From Tridacna crocea (lineage: Eukaryota > Mollusca > Bivalvia > Cardiida > Cardiidae), in assembly GCA_943736015.1 (NCBI GenBank), contig OX031062.1:31283462-31347461 (forward strand): a stretch of DNA of 64,000 bases, read 5' to 3'. The notes under the pieces are model-generated. The model was not told the origin of the DNA, searched no databases, and saw only the letters and a list, made by a program, of their open reading frames with translations. The position numbers were made by a program, and so were the translations under genes. Below are positions 40,606 to 50,172 of this stretch, piece after piece; position 1 is the stretch's first letter; the number at the start of each line of letters is the position of its first letter.

Positions 40606-40873
40606 CTTTACATTGCTTAAACACCACCTTACATTTACAATCCTTGCAGTCGCTGCCACCCCCGGCCGTACAACTAAGCCCGGGTATGGGCGGTGGTGTT
40701 ATGGTCCCATCACTCATAAATGATATCTGATCTCCATCCCCCTCCCCGTCACTATCCAGCCATTTTGGGGGTGGGGTGGCGGGCTTCGAGGAGTTTTCCT
40801 CTGCCTCTAGAATCATCCACAGGGTGTTTTTACACTGTGCAAGTAAATTTCCGCCACCCTGCATTAATACCAT
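40606..40873 (-). CDS. First coding exon of an unrecognised gene
   Basis: An open frame on the minus strand starts at ATG 40873 in a strong context (AAAATGG). An in-frame TGA lies two codons upstream, so translation must begin in this exon. It runs 89 codons and stops one base into the next codon at a consensus splice donor, AAAG|GTGAGT (GTGAGT at 40605-40600), which sets a phase-1 intron. The protein begins MVLMQGGGNLLAQCKNTLW. It has a helical-looking stretch (residues 9-25), proline clusters PPP at 34-36 and 60-62, and an acidic Gly/Asp segment DSDGEGDGD at 40-48. A cysteine cluster follows (C68, C76, C79, C81, C88) that could bind metal. There is no signal peptide or membrane segment. I do not recognise the family. 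GC content and lack of repeats set it apart from its surroundings. Later exons should lie at lower coordinates. Confidence 0.6.
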
Positions 40874-40880
40874 TTTTCAC
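40874..40880 (-). other. Start context of the exon
   Basis: TGTGAAAAATGG on the minus strand: A at -3 and G at +4, with TGA in frame just upstream. Confidence 0.5.
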
Positions 40881-41160
40881 ACCATTCTGTTGCTATACAA
40901 AACTTTAACCATATAATTAGCCGTCTCAGATGGCCTAATTTTTTAAACAGACTCTAAAATTAACAATAAGCACAATTTTCTAAACCAGTTCCCAACTTGC
41001 TAGTAGTTCTGTAATTGCACCATTCTTTTGCTAAATAAAATTTTAACCACATGTATGCAGTCTTACGTGGCTAAATTATCTGAACAGACTCTAAAGTTAA
41101 TAATATGCACAATTTTCTAATCCCGAGTTCGTAACTAATGCTATTAGTTGTATAATTGCA
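40881..41160. repeat. 138 bp tandem duplication upstream of the exon
   Basis: ACCATTCTGTTGCTATACAA at 40881 and ACCATTCTTTTGCTAAATAA at 41019 start two diverged copies. ACAGACTCTAAAATTAACAA pairs with ACAGACTCTAAAGTTAATAA, and GCACAATTTTCTAA is in both. On the minus strand this lies directly before the start codon, so it probably covers the 5' UTR or promoter of that gene. Confidence 0.8.
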
Positions 41161-41206
41161 ATTGTCATGTAGAACACTCTTGGTACAAAGAAACACATTG
41201 GCTGTT

Positions 41207-41265
41207 TATCACACCACAAAATTGGAGACTTGTCCAAAATGTACGCACTGCAAACTACAAAGTAA
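41207..41265 (-). mobile_element. Family A long-arm fragment
   Basis: TATCACACCACAAAATTGGA, GACTTGTCCAAAATG, GCAAACTACAAAGTAA; ends at the start of the next copy. Confidence 0.55.
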
Positions 41266-41491
41266 CTCTTTACCAAACGGCAAAATTTAAACCAGTCCAA
41301 ATTGGAAGCATTTGCTGATGACAAACTGAACATAACTCAAAAATTGAAATTTGTATCCAGCAGGCTAGAAAACATAATGGGAAAAGGAGAAAATGCTGGT
41401 TACCAGCATTTTCTCCTTTTCCCATGATGTTTTCAAAAGGCTTCTATCTCAAGGTCGCAAAGACCACGGATTGTTAGGTAAAAAGAGTTAA
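41262..41491 (-). mobile_element. Family A MITE, full length
   Basis: GTAACTCTTTACCAAACGGC to TTAGGTAAAAAGAGTTAA. Stems ATAATGGGAAAAGG and CCTTTTCCCATGAT share the loss of GTGGG. Confidence 0.93.
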
Positions 41492-41936
41492 AATAGTAAA
41501 GTTTTGGCTGTTTTTTCCTGTTTTAATAAAAAGATTCATTTCATATATTTAGCTTTCTAAGAATAAACCAACATCTAAAGACTTTGTAATTATTGAGAAT
41601 TAGTACATTTAACATCAAAAGGAAATCATACAGCATTACTATTTTTTTGTAGTCGTATTTCCTGATTTTCGCAAAACGTAATACAAAACACTGATTACTG
41701 AATCATGTTTTATGCCGGTTTCAACATTTTTTTAGTCACATCATGGCAACATCTCAATTATCCATGTATTTCCTGGGTTTTACCAGTACCAGGCTGGGGC
41801 TCTAAAATGTCATGCCCAAGGACACTCTCACGAAAAAACCCAGTGGATCTAGTGCCTAAAACAAAAGACAAGGAGAGTAAGAATCGTCTCTAAAATTTTG
41901 GTATGACACATCTCTCACACTGATATTATTAAATCT
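41492..41936. other. No supported feature
   Basis: A frame at 41705-41893 includes GWGSKMSCPRTLSRKNP. It has no recognised domain, and I see no splice context. Confidence 0.3.
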
Positions 41937-42161
41937 TTAAAACACAACAAAATTTAAGACTGACCAAATCAAAAAGCATTTGGCAGACGACAAAAAAAAT
42001 GTCGCTACAGTGATGGTTTCCGTTTTTAACAGCATAGAAAAACACTGCTGGTAATGGAGAATATACCTGTTACCAATATTTTACCCTTTTACCACACTGA
42101 CTTTAAATAAACCTTGTCCTTGAGGGTTGTTGAAACTCAGGATTGTGTGGTGAAGGGTTAG
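41937..42161 (-). mobile_element. Family A MITE, decayed core
   Basis: TTAAAACACAACAAAATTTA to GTGTGGTGAAGGGTTAG. Core AACACTGCTGGTAATGGAGA no longer a palindrome. Confidence 0.75.
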
Positions 42162-42308
42162 GTTTGAAAACAATGAAAGTGCAGTTGAAACACATTCCTG
42201 AGGAAAGATTCATGCTGTATTAATTACTGGATACAAACAAATAAGAGATCAGATACAAAGAGCCTATGAATCTCATAAGTACCAAATGGCCCCTGAAAGA
42301 CATAAAAT

Positions 42309-42503
42309 TTAACCCTTAGCTCTTTCCTTGCTGTTGACAGTGATAGAAGCTTTTGTTGACAGTATAGATCAGAGATCAGACTGCACATTCTGTGAAGTTT
42401 GATCTTGATCTAGACTGTCCACTACTTTACTTAAGGTTAAGGGCAAAACGTCTCTTCACCTTCCAGTGGAACTATGTCATTTACATGGTACTGAAAGATT
42501 TAA
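42309..42503 (+). mobile_element. Family C MITE, full length
   Basis: TTAACCCTTAGCTCTTTCC to TACTGAAAGATTTAA. Palindrome AGATCAGACTGCACATTCTG / GAAGTTTGATCTTGATCTAG. Confidence 0.75.
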
Positions 42504-42625
42504 CTTCCTTGTACCATCTTAGGTTGTTTTTACAGAAAGAATAGATCAAGATCAGACTGCACAGTACATGCAGTTTGATCTTGACCTACACTGTCTGCTG
42601 AAGTTGTTTTTTTTACCTAATTATA
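42500..42625 (+). mobile_element. Family C MITE, right part lost
   Basis: Shares TTAA with the previous copy. AGATCAAGATCAGACTGCAC and its inverse GTTTGATCTTGACCTACACT around AGTACATGC. Confidence 0.7.
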
Positions 42626-42691
42626 TTCTAGAGGAGACAACCTTGACATGGCAACATTGGGCTTTTTTCCCCAAATTGAGAAAGTCATTCA

Positions 42692-42830
42692 TTAACCCTT
42701 TACTTCACGAATCCCAGTTTTAACAAACATGAGGAAGACGCTTTTAGAAACATTGTGGGAACCAGCATTTTCTACTTTTTCCCACACACTGTTTTCTACA
42801 CTAACAAAGCATGCATAATCCTTAAACTGA
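42692..42830 (+). mobile_element. Family A MITE, left core arm deleted
   Basis: TTAACCCTTTACTTCACGAA, short arm, then AACATTGTGGGAACCAGCAT: the left stem is lost up to the centre. The long arm is missing. Confidence 0.75.
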
Positions 42831-43128
42831 TTCTTATACTGCACCGAAACAAGTTGAAGCACTCCTGGTTACAATAATAATAGCTTCGAAGTTTCTTGGT
42901 GAAAAATGATTGCAGTAGCAGAACACTGATCCTATTAGAATTTCACACAAAGAAATTCTGCCAGAAACGTGCATCCAAAAAATGTGACTGTCAATATCAA
43001 TTGTAGTTCAAAATGTTGCCAACCCTCGCTGCACCCTTACTGCACCCATTCCAGTCATAGTTTATGACAGAATGTTGCCTCACTTGATGTTCATTACACT
43101 TTTAAAACTCTTACACGACTGAATAAAC
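42831..43128. other. No feature recognised
   Basis: Nothing supported. Confidence 0.3.
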
Positions 43129-43310
43129 AGAGGTCCAGTGATGATAAATTATTCTACAGTCATTATTTCTTCACAAAACCCTATGTTGTGGGTACTCATT
43201 ACAATCATCTCAATGAGACAATTCTAATGATTATCCACAACATAGGGTTTAGTGAAGAAATAATATTTTCAATTTTTAAATCAAAATCACTCCCTCTATC
43301 TGGACTTCAG
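43129..43310. mobile_element. Family D MITE, left terminus decayed
   Basis: Inner palindrome AAACCCTATGTTGTGGGTAC ... AACATAGGGTTT intact. Right end CTCCCTCTATCTGGACTTCA. The left end keeps only AGGTCCAG. Confidence 0.85.
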
Positions 43311-43416
43311 CATAAATGAATTGAATTTACTCAAAATGTTAAAAGAGCATAATCCTTGGCAAGATCATAGAGATCGTTCTGTCATAACCTAGAATATAAC
43401 AGTACAGTGTTGATTG

Positions 43417-43690
43417 TTTGGTTGGTTGGTTGTATTGGGGGTTTAACACCACTTTAACAGCAAAGGTCACATCATGGCGGTCAGTAATGCACATGTGTTT
43501 CCTGGCTTTCTCACACCAGTACTAAAACAACTTTTTTTTCCAAAGCCACTGACTACTTTTCTCACATGCTTCAGCAGAGGTGAGAGGCGAAAATACACCT
43601 GAAAGAAAGTTTGCCTCAACTGGGTATAGAACCCACAACCACCAGGTCATGAGTCCAACACACTCACCTCTCAGAGCTACCCGGGCGGGC
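43417..43690 (-). mobile_element. tRNA-derived SINE, nearly complete
   Basis: Read on the minus strand it begins GCCCGGGTAGCTCTGAGAGG (A-box region) and has GGACTCATGACC in the anticodon-arm position. The B box is GGGTTCTATACCC (43622-43634). A body with CCTCTCACCTCTGCTGAAGC follows, and it ends in an AACC-repeat tail (43417-43432). The head resembles a tRNA with a CAT anticodon. It serves as the reference for the fragments at 1681, 8660, 28141 and 28975. Confidence 0.8.
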
Positions 43691-43701
43691 AGTAAGACAG
43701 T

Positions 43702-43745
43702 GTATATCAGAGATCAGACTGCACATTCAATGTTGTTCACAAAAG
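43702..43745. repeat. Family C left half
   Basis: GTATATCAGAGATCAGACTG then CACATTCAATG. Confidence 0.45.
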
Positions 43746-43803
43746 CTTCTGGTGTTGTCTATGATTATGGAAAAAGCTACCCAGCTGACAGTACCAAATA
43801 AAC

Positions 43804-43995
43804 TTTACTCTTTATCACACAATTCCGACTTTTAATGACCCTGAGAAAGAAAGCTTTTGAAAACATTGTGGGAAAAGGAGAAAATGCTGGTAACCAGCAT
43901 TTTTCTCCTATTCCCACAATGCTTTTTACCCTATCAAATATTTTTTTTTATTTGGGTTGCTTTTAAATTGTCATCTGTAAATGCTCTAAATTTGG
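43804..43995 (+). mobile_element. Family A MITE, right end lost
   Basis: TTTACTCTTTATCACACAAT, perfect left stem, right stem CATTTTTCTCCTATTCCC. The long arm ends at CTAAATTTGGTC, joined to the next copy. Confidence 0.85.
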
Positions 43996-44205
43996 TCAAA
44001 ATTTAAGACTGGTCCAAATTAAAAGCACTTGCAGGTGACAAAATGTAGGTAACTTATGAATTGAAATTTGTTTCCAGCAGAAGATAAAACATTGTGGAAA
44101 AAGGAGAAAATGCTGGTTACCAGCATTTTCTCCTTATCCCACAATGTTTTCAAAGGCTTTCTTTCTCAGGGTCGTCTAAAGTTGGGATTGTGTGGCAAAG
44201 AGTTA
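43996..44205 (-). mobile_element. Family A MITE, left terminus lost
   Basis: Starts inside the long arm (AAAATTTAAGACTGGTCCAA). Full core. Right end TGTGGCAAAGAGTTAA. Confidence 0.9.
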
Positions 44206-44415
44206 ACCCATTACCACAAAATCCCTACTTTTGATGACTCTGAGAAAGAAGCCTTTAGAAAACATTGTGGAAAAAGGAGAAAATGCTGGTAACCAGCATT
44301 TTCTCCTTTTCCAACAAAGTTTTCTACCCTTCACGAAACAAACTTCAAATTTTCAGTTTCCAAATACTTCGGATTCTGACTAACCTAAAATTTTGTTGCT
44401 TCGTAAAGAGTTTTA
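44202..44415 (+). mobile_element. Family A MITE, shortened long arm
   Basis: Shares TTAA with the previous copy. CACAAAATCCCTACTTTTGA, full core, then TTTTCAGTTTCCAAATACTT with 15 bp missing; right end GTAAAGAGTTTTA. Confidence 0.9.
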
Positions 44416-44470
44416 CCAGAGCACTGGTCATAGAGTATACAGTATAAATTAATTCTTTTGATTATTTATT

Positions 44471-44511
44471 CTGTATTCGATATATTCATTTCGTATTCGA
44501 TATATTCAAAC
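44471..44511 (+). repeat. Small tandem repeat
   Basis: GTATTCGATATATTCA occurs twice within 40 bp. Confidence 0.8.
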
Positions 44512-44891
44512 TCATTGACTCCAATTTTTATTAAGGAGGTACTGTATTCAGCGAAATCTCGGGGAATATTGCCAGACACAAAATGAGAACAAAAGACATT
44601 ACAGCGACAACAAAAGCCAAGAAAATTCCACCCTAACAAAACCACCATTACATTACTTCATTCACTTAAATTCCAATTCCCACTTTTTTTGTCCCATCAT
44701 TTTCCTTTGTGTAACAACCACTTTTTCAGCATTCCAGCAAAAATCCTCACTAATCTAGTGACAATATTTTTCCGATATCTCCACCCTCACATACAGAACA
44801 CAGTGCCACAGTTCACTGGAAGTTTTCTACAGTCTACAGAGACTACTAGCGGTGAAACATGCATCATGGAGTGTGTGCTGTGGCCAGGAAT
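44512..44891. other. No feature recognised
   Basis: No repeat or exon supported. Confidence 0.3.
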
Positions 44892-45110
44892 CTAACCCTT
44901 CATTTACCATTGGGACTCCTTTCACAACTGTAGTTGCCTTTGTAACCAGTGTGGATAGAGATCAGACTGCACAAACCATGCAGCCTGATCTTTGATCTAC
45001 AACATCCCCTTTGGCTGAAGCAATACAAAGGCAACTTGCAGATTGTAACGATTTGAGTCTTATTTTTTTACACTGAAAAAGTCAGTCAGGATCATGTGGT
45101 AAAAGTTTAA
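44892..45110 (+). mobile_element. Family C MITE, full length
   Basis: CTAACCCTTCATTTACC to TGGTAAAAGTTTAA. Palindrome AGATCAGACTGCACAAACCA / GCAGCCTGATCTTTGATCTA. Right flank GAGTCTTATTTTTTTACACTG as in the copy at 31341. Confidence 0.8.
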
Positions 45111-45264
45111 GCCTTTCACATGTAAAGTTGCCTTTGTGATAAGTGTAGATAAAGATCAGACTGCACAGAATATACAGCCTGATTGTTGATCTAACCCTTC
45201 CCCTTTGCTGCAAACCTGCAGACAAAGGCTACTTGGAAATTGTAACAAGTAGGGTTACTATTAA
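45107..45264 (+). mobile_element. Family C MITE, short form
   Basis: Shares TTAA with the previous copy and with the family A copy to its right. AAAGATCAGACTGCACAGAA, then CAGCCTGATTGTTGATCTAA; the right flank is shortened. Confidence 0.75.
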
Positions 45265-45489
45265 CACATTACCAAATGACAAAATCTTAGACTGGTCCAA
45301 ATTGAAAGCAATTGCAGATGACAAAATAAAAGTGACTGAAAATTCGAAATTTGTTCTGTGAAGGGTAGAAAACACTGTGGGAAAAGGAGAAAATGCTGGT
45401 TACCAGCATTTTCTCCTTTTCCAACAATGTTTTCTAAAGGCTTCTTTCTTAGGGGCATCAAAAGTAGAGATTGTGTGGTAATGGGTTAA
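45261..45489 (-). mobile_element. Family A MITE, full length
   Basis: TTAACACATTACCAAATGAC to TGTGGTAATGGGTTAA. Left stem CACTGTGGG faces TTCCAACAATG. Confidence 0.95.
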
Positions 45490-45536
45490 TTAATGACACT
45501 GAAAAGTCTGTTTGATTTATTCCGCCCTCTAATGGC

Positions 45537-45685
45537 TAACCCTTCACATCACAATCCCAAGTTCTGATGATCCCCAGGATGCCTTTTGAAAGCATTGTGG
45601 CAAAAGAAGAAAATGCTGGTTACCAGCATTTTCGTCTTTTCCCATAATGTTTTCAAGAGTCACATAAACTCAGGAATGGGTTATG
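45537..45685. mobile_element. Family A chimera with two short arms
   Basis: CTAACCCTTCACATCACAAT and CCAAGTTCTGATGATCCC at the left. The right side after the core (TTTTCAAGAGTCACATAAAC, CAGGAATGGGTTA) is again short-arm text. Stem GTGGCAAAAGAAGAAAATGC with right partner CATTTTCGTCTTTTCCC. Confidence 0.7.
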
Positions 45686-46105
45686 CATTATTTTGTACTC
45701 CATAGAAAAATGAGGGCAAAAATAGTTTTAAATAAAGAATCTTACAAAAAGGAACTGAACACATTCTGACAATGTACCAGTCCAGGATCTACCTTTTCCT
45801 ACAGAAGCCATTCTTGTCATGGGCACATGTCACACATCTGGTGCTGACTGAGGCATTGCATTTCACTCTATTATTTGTTTGTATCATGTTGAAATGGTAT
45901 TCCAGTTATCTCAAGGGGGCCTGGTGCAACCTAGTCCTCCATTTGACCCAGCTGTAATACTGACAAAACTATTACCACATTAGCCGCTTTCCAAAAGTCA
46001 TCCCCCAGTTCCATGGTTTCCTTTTGGACTACCTCAGTATTTCGACTACTACACGTACAATTTTGCATAGATAAGTATCAATTACCTAATAAATGACTCA
46101 AGCTT
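45686..46105. other. No feature recognised
   Basis: No repeat family or exon supported. Confidence 0.3.
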
Positions 46106-46110
46106 TCAAA

Positions 46111-46159
46111 TGACGTCATATTCAAATAGGTAAAGTATGACATCATTTCAATGACGTCA
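46111..46159. promoter_or_regulatory. Three CRE/ATF-like sites
   Basis: TGACGTCA at 46111 and 46152, with TGACATCA at 46138 between them, all within 50 bp and just left of the mariner frame. They could belong to that element or be chance. No function is shown. Confidence 0.3.
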
Positions 46160-46169
46160 TATAGTGCAT

Positions 46170-47335
46170 TGGTGGTCTAAAATATCGGACAACATTTTAT
46201 TTGAGCTGAGAGTAATCATAAAGTTTTACGTCAAACTCGAAAAGTATTTATCCGAAATCAAAAGCAGTTTAGAACCAATTAAAAGGGACTCTGTACTAAA
46301 GAAATCTCTGATATTTGTACATGGATCGGTCTGGTTTAGACAAGGGTGCGATACTGTTAAAGATGACACTAAATCTGACAGCCTATCAACATTAGCCACA
46401 GACAAAATCATAATGGCTTTAGAGCAGCATGCAGAACAAGATCGCCAAGATACTATCAGGAAAATAGCTTATACATTTAACTTTTCATGTAGAAGTGCCC
46501 AGGAGATTTTGACAGGGAATCTTGGAATGTCGTGTAATTGCACAATGTAGGCACCTCGGCAACTAATACCTGAGAAAATTTGGATCAGGATCAAAATCTT
46601 TAAAAGAAATTTCTGAATGGGTTAGGGCAGAGGGACCAACCTTTACTGATCGTATTGTAACATGCTATGAAAGATAGGCACGCTTTAACGAGACTGAATC
46701 TAAACAACAAAGCATTGTTTTGAAACATTCAACATTGACTTCCGTTGGTAAAGGTGACCTTTTTAAGTCACTTAGCAAAGTTATCTGCATCAAGTATTTC
46801 TGTTCTCCTATTTTTCTTCTAAATCATATATCTATACAAACTACGGTCAGGTCAATATTGAGTTTTATGCCCACATCATCCAAACAAATTTCAAATACAT
46901 GATACGAAAAATTTTGCCAGAAGTCCTGAAGATTGATGTCACTTTACACCAAAATAACGCCCTAGTGCCACACTTGTACTGGAAACTTTGCAAAACCTAA
47001 ACATGGAAGCACTTGCCAACGCTCCGTATAATTCAGTCCTGACTTCATGTGTCCTCTGACTACTTTCTGTTTTGAAAGATTCTCTTTGTGGCATGCACTA
47101 CAAGAGCAGAGAGGAGCTAACCTTCACTTTGACTGGGTCCTTGATGGTAACATCACGTGACGCATTCCCACACATGCTTTGCTCATGGAAATCAAGAATG
47201 AGTAAGTGCATAGCAACAAGCACTCAACAAGAGGAGGTTACTCTAGAAAATAGTGAACACTCCAAGTTGCTTTTCATAACATTATTCCAATACCTGTACT
47301 GGTCCATGTTCTTTCTGATCACCCCACATAGATAG
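46170..47335 (+). pseudogene. Decayed mariner transposase
   Basis: The first part (46164-46550) reads IKFYVKLEKYLSEIKSSL, RQGCDTVKDDTKSDSLST and DRQDTIRKIAY...SAQEILTGNLGM. These match in order the two helix-turn-helix segments and linker of mariner transposases. Further right, HQNNA (46947-46961) stands where mariners have the catalytic HHDNA, so the second aspartate is now asparagine. DYFLF (47058-47072) keeps the third. Frames shift several times between these parts and stops are frequent, so it is dead. The region between about 46560 and 46930 is poorly matched. Terminal inverted repeats could not be found. Confidence 0.75.
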
Positions 47336-47621
47336 ACAATTTGAATATGAGTCCTAGCTGTTTCTTGAACAAGGTGTTTTTTGCAGTCACAGTAAGGAAC
47401 CCCAAGCCCAGTGCACTACTGAGTCAACCTATCAGGATAGTTGATTAATTACTCTTATGCCCATTTTGCACTGAAAACAGAAATACTGAAACAGACAAGG
47501 TGAGACATGTTTCTAAGAGACACTTAGTTTTTACTGTGTTTCAATGATGGAACTAATTATAAGAACATCAGATATCTTGTTATGTCTGTCAATCATAGAA
47601 TATGAACATGGGAATAATATT

Positions 47622-47838
47622 TCACCCTTTAATAACTATTCAAGAGTTTTAACAACACAAAAGAAACTGAGACTTTCGAAAACATTGCGAGAAATAGGAG
47701 AAAATGCTGGTTACCAGCATTTTCCCCTTTTCCCACCATGTTCTCTACCATTTCAAGGAAAAAAATTGTCATTTGAACTATATCTATTTTGCTGGCAATT
47801 TTTTTTTTCAATTTCGTCTAAATTTGTCATCCTTTAAA
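47622..47838 (+). mobile_element. Family A MITE, ends eroded
   Basis: TTCACCCTTTAATAACTATT start. Core TGCTGGTTACCAGCA with left stem GCGAGAAATAGG and right stem CCTTTTCCCACC. The long arm is T-rich and loses TTAA. Confidence 0.75.
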
Positions 47839-48175
47839 ACTGGCTGGCTCAATTTATACAAGTTAAGTGAAATGAAAATAATAAAATAATAATTAGAAAT
47901 ATATATCTAAGCATGAAATTTGCAACAGGCTTTAACATTTGTACATCAACAAACCAACCAATCCACCCCCTTTCCCTATCCCCTATCACATATTACACCT
48001 GTGCTGATGACTTCATGGAATAACAGAATGAGAAATTCTAAATTAAATGTGTATAATTCTTTTCTAAATGTTTCAATTTATTTCATATTAAGAGTTTTTC
48101 AGTCTGTGGTGTCACAAGAGAATGAAATGTGCGGTCTTGCCGTACTAACCGTCCAAATGCGTTTCATTCATTACC
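47839..48175. other. No feature recognised
   Basis: Nothing supported. Confidence 0.3.
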
Positions 48176-48367
48176 TTAATTCTTCCCTTACTGTCAAGGA
48201 CACAGACTCTTTTGTGAAGTGCAAATCAAGATCAGAGTGCACAAAATGTGCAGTTTGATCTCTGATCCACACTGCCCATTCTTCTACTCAGATTACAACC
48301 AAACTGTCTCTTCATTTTGCTATAGAACCATACAGTCATGCTGCCATTGAAATCATGTTTATTATTA
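48176..48367 (+). mobile_element. Family C MITE, full length
   Basis: TTAATTCTTCCCTTACTGTC to GTTTATTATTAA. Palindrome AGATCAGAGTGCACAAAATG / TGCAGTTTGATCTCTGATCC. Confidence 0.75.
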
Positions 48368-48530
48368 ACTTCTTCCACAAAAGCTGGATTTTTTAACACC
48401 CAAAGCAGGAACCCTTTTGAAAACATTGTGGGAAAAGGAGAAAATGTTGCAAACCAGCATATTCTTCTTTTCCTACAATATATTCCATTCTAACACTGAC
48501 AAATTCATAGACTTCATAGAATTTGTAGTC
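48364..48530 (+). mobile_element. Family A MITE, long arm decayed
   Basis: Shares TTAA with the family C copy to its left. Left stem normal up to AAAATGTTGCAAACCAGCAT; right stem TTCTTCTTTTCCTACAATA. Confidence 0.75.
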
Positions 48531-48659
48531 AAATCTTTAATCTACATTAATTTTGATGCCAAGACTTTTTTTCCTGCCACAGGAATTTTAAAATTGCAAA
48601 ATATTTCTTCTTTGGAAGTTCTGTATTTTAGGAGTTTCACCCTTGACTAAATAAGCTGA

Positions 48660-48790
48660 GTTTCCATGGCCTTGAGGACACTAAGGCTTTTGAAAACATC
48701 AAGGGAAAAGGAAAAAAATATACTGGCAACCAGCAATTCTCCTTTTCCCACAATGTTTTCTACTTTGCTGGAAATTAATTTTGTTTAAAT
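48660..48790 (+). mobile_element. Family A core fragment
   Basis: GGCTTTTGAAAACATCAAGG, GGCAACCAGCAATTCTCC, CCCACAATGTTTTCTACTTT; ends not preserved. Confidence 0.6.
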
Positions 48791-48823
48791 CAGCATTACC
48801 ACACTACCTGGCAGAAGAAGAGC

Positions 48824-49053
48824 TTAACTTTTAACCAAACGACAAATTTTTGTACTAGACCAAATTCAAAGCATCTGCAGACGACAAATTAAATCTTGTT
48901 GTTATGATGAGTTCTGACTTTGACAGGGTAGAAAATATTGTGGGAAAAGGAGAAAATGCTGGTTACCAGCATTTTCTCCTTTTCCCACAATGTTTTCTAT
49001 ATGCTTCTTTCTCAGGGTCGTCAAAAGTAGGGATTGTGTGGTCAAGAGCTTAA
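48824..49053 (-). mobile_element. Family A MITE, full length
   Basis: TTAACTTTTAACCAAACGAC to GTGTGGTCAAGAGCTTAA. Core perfect. A changed long-arm segment (CTTGTTGTTATGATGAGTTC) is shared in style with the copy at 63235. Confidence 0.93.
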
Positions 49054-49275
49054 AAGAACTTGATATGAGCACCATACATGAAGAACTTTGCCATATGCCA
49101 CAGCTGCCAGTTTTGTTAACAGCAAGATTTTTTGGCTGCCTAAACGCTGGTTGACTTTTTTGTCTTGCCAAGAAATGCTATCACCATCTCTCTTTTTTTT
49201 GCAAAATTGCAACCCTTTCCAAAATACTCTGACATTTTCGAAAACACATCACTTTTTACTACTACAAACTAACAT
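49054..49275. other. No feature recognised
   Basis: Nothing supported. Confidence 0.3.
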
Positions 49276-49796
49276 GTTAATCCTTCACTAAACAATTCCA
49301 AGTTTTGATGAACATGAGGAAAAAATGGCCTCTAAAAACATTGTAAGAAAACATTGTAAGAAAATTGAGAAAATGCTGGTAACAGGTAACCAAGATTTTT
49401 AAAATCTTTTTCCACAATTTTTTCTACATCTCAAAGAGTAATATGACCTGAAACATGCGAAAAAAGGGCATTCTGACATTTGAGTAAAGTGTTGTCTCAG
49501 ATTAGCCTGCACAGACCACAGAGGCTCATCTGAAACAACATTTTCTGTTTTTATTTGATTTTCTGTTTTACACAAAATGTACTGTAGCACAAAATCTAAT
49601 GTATTCATAAAGTGCCATCTCAGATTTGCCTGCGTGGACTGCTCAGGCCAATCCGAGATGACGCTTTACCCAAATGTCTGAATGCCCGTTTTTCGCTTTC
49701 TGTAAGCCATATCATAGTTTCAGGCGGTACTTTGTCACCTGCAATTCCTTTCAATGTTGACAAGTCTAAAATAGTTTCATTTTGGTAATGAGTTAA
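49276..49796 (+). mobile_element. Family A MITE split by a family G element
   Basis: TTAATCCTTCACTAAACAAT, left stem with a 13 bp doubling (AAAACATTGTAAG twice), decayed core. After the 275 bp insert, the long arm resumes at CACCTGCAATTCCTTTCAAT and ends TTTGGTAATGAGTTAA. Confidence 0.75.
49449..49723. mobile_element. Family G inverted-repeat element
   Basis: Ends CTGAAACATGCGAAAAAAGG and its loose complement CGTTTTTCGC...CATAGTTTCAG. Inner arms GGCATTCTGACATTTGAGTA and CAGATTAGCCTGCACAG pair with TGTCTGAATGCCC and the right arm (CTGCTCAGGCCAATCCGAGA). About 58 bp of arm with roughly nine mismatches. Resembles, from memory, a common bivalve repeat. Confidence 0.75.
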
Positions 49797-49900
49797 GTCT
49801 CCATCAAACAACAAAATTTTACACCGACAAATTTATGACACTGTAAAGATTGGCTTTCCCTTGAATAGGTTAAAAACTTTATAAGGAACTGATATTTATC
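49793..49900 (-). mobile_element. Family A long-arm relic
   Basis: TTAAGTCTCCATCAAACAAC, CAAAATTTTACACCGACAAA; nothing further matches. Confidence 0.4.
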
Positions 49901-50172
49901 TGTATTATTTCTTTCTCAAAAATTAAGTGTTTTGCAAGCCTACCACAGGTTTGTAAGAACACTGGACTGTGCAGTATAGGTTTGCTTCCTTACAGCATTC
50001 CTTTTCCATACTTGAAAGACACTACAATCACAAATTTATTACAATATAATAAATTGTTCTCTGACAGAAAATGAGATTGAATCAAGGAATGCTCTTTGCC
50101 AAAACAAATTATGGATGAATGTTAGCTTGTTTTGATGAAGGACTGTTACCAAGAGAAACTATTTGCAGTGAT
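49901..50172. other. No feature recognised
   Basis: Nothing supported. Confidence 0.3.

Noticed and set aside
45772-45957. Hydrophobic 61-codon plus-strand frame
   Set aside because: Short, without a domain or flanking splice sites; expected by chance at this length.
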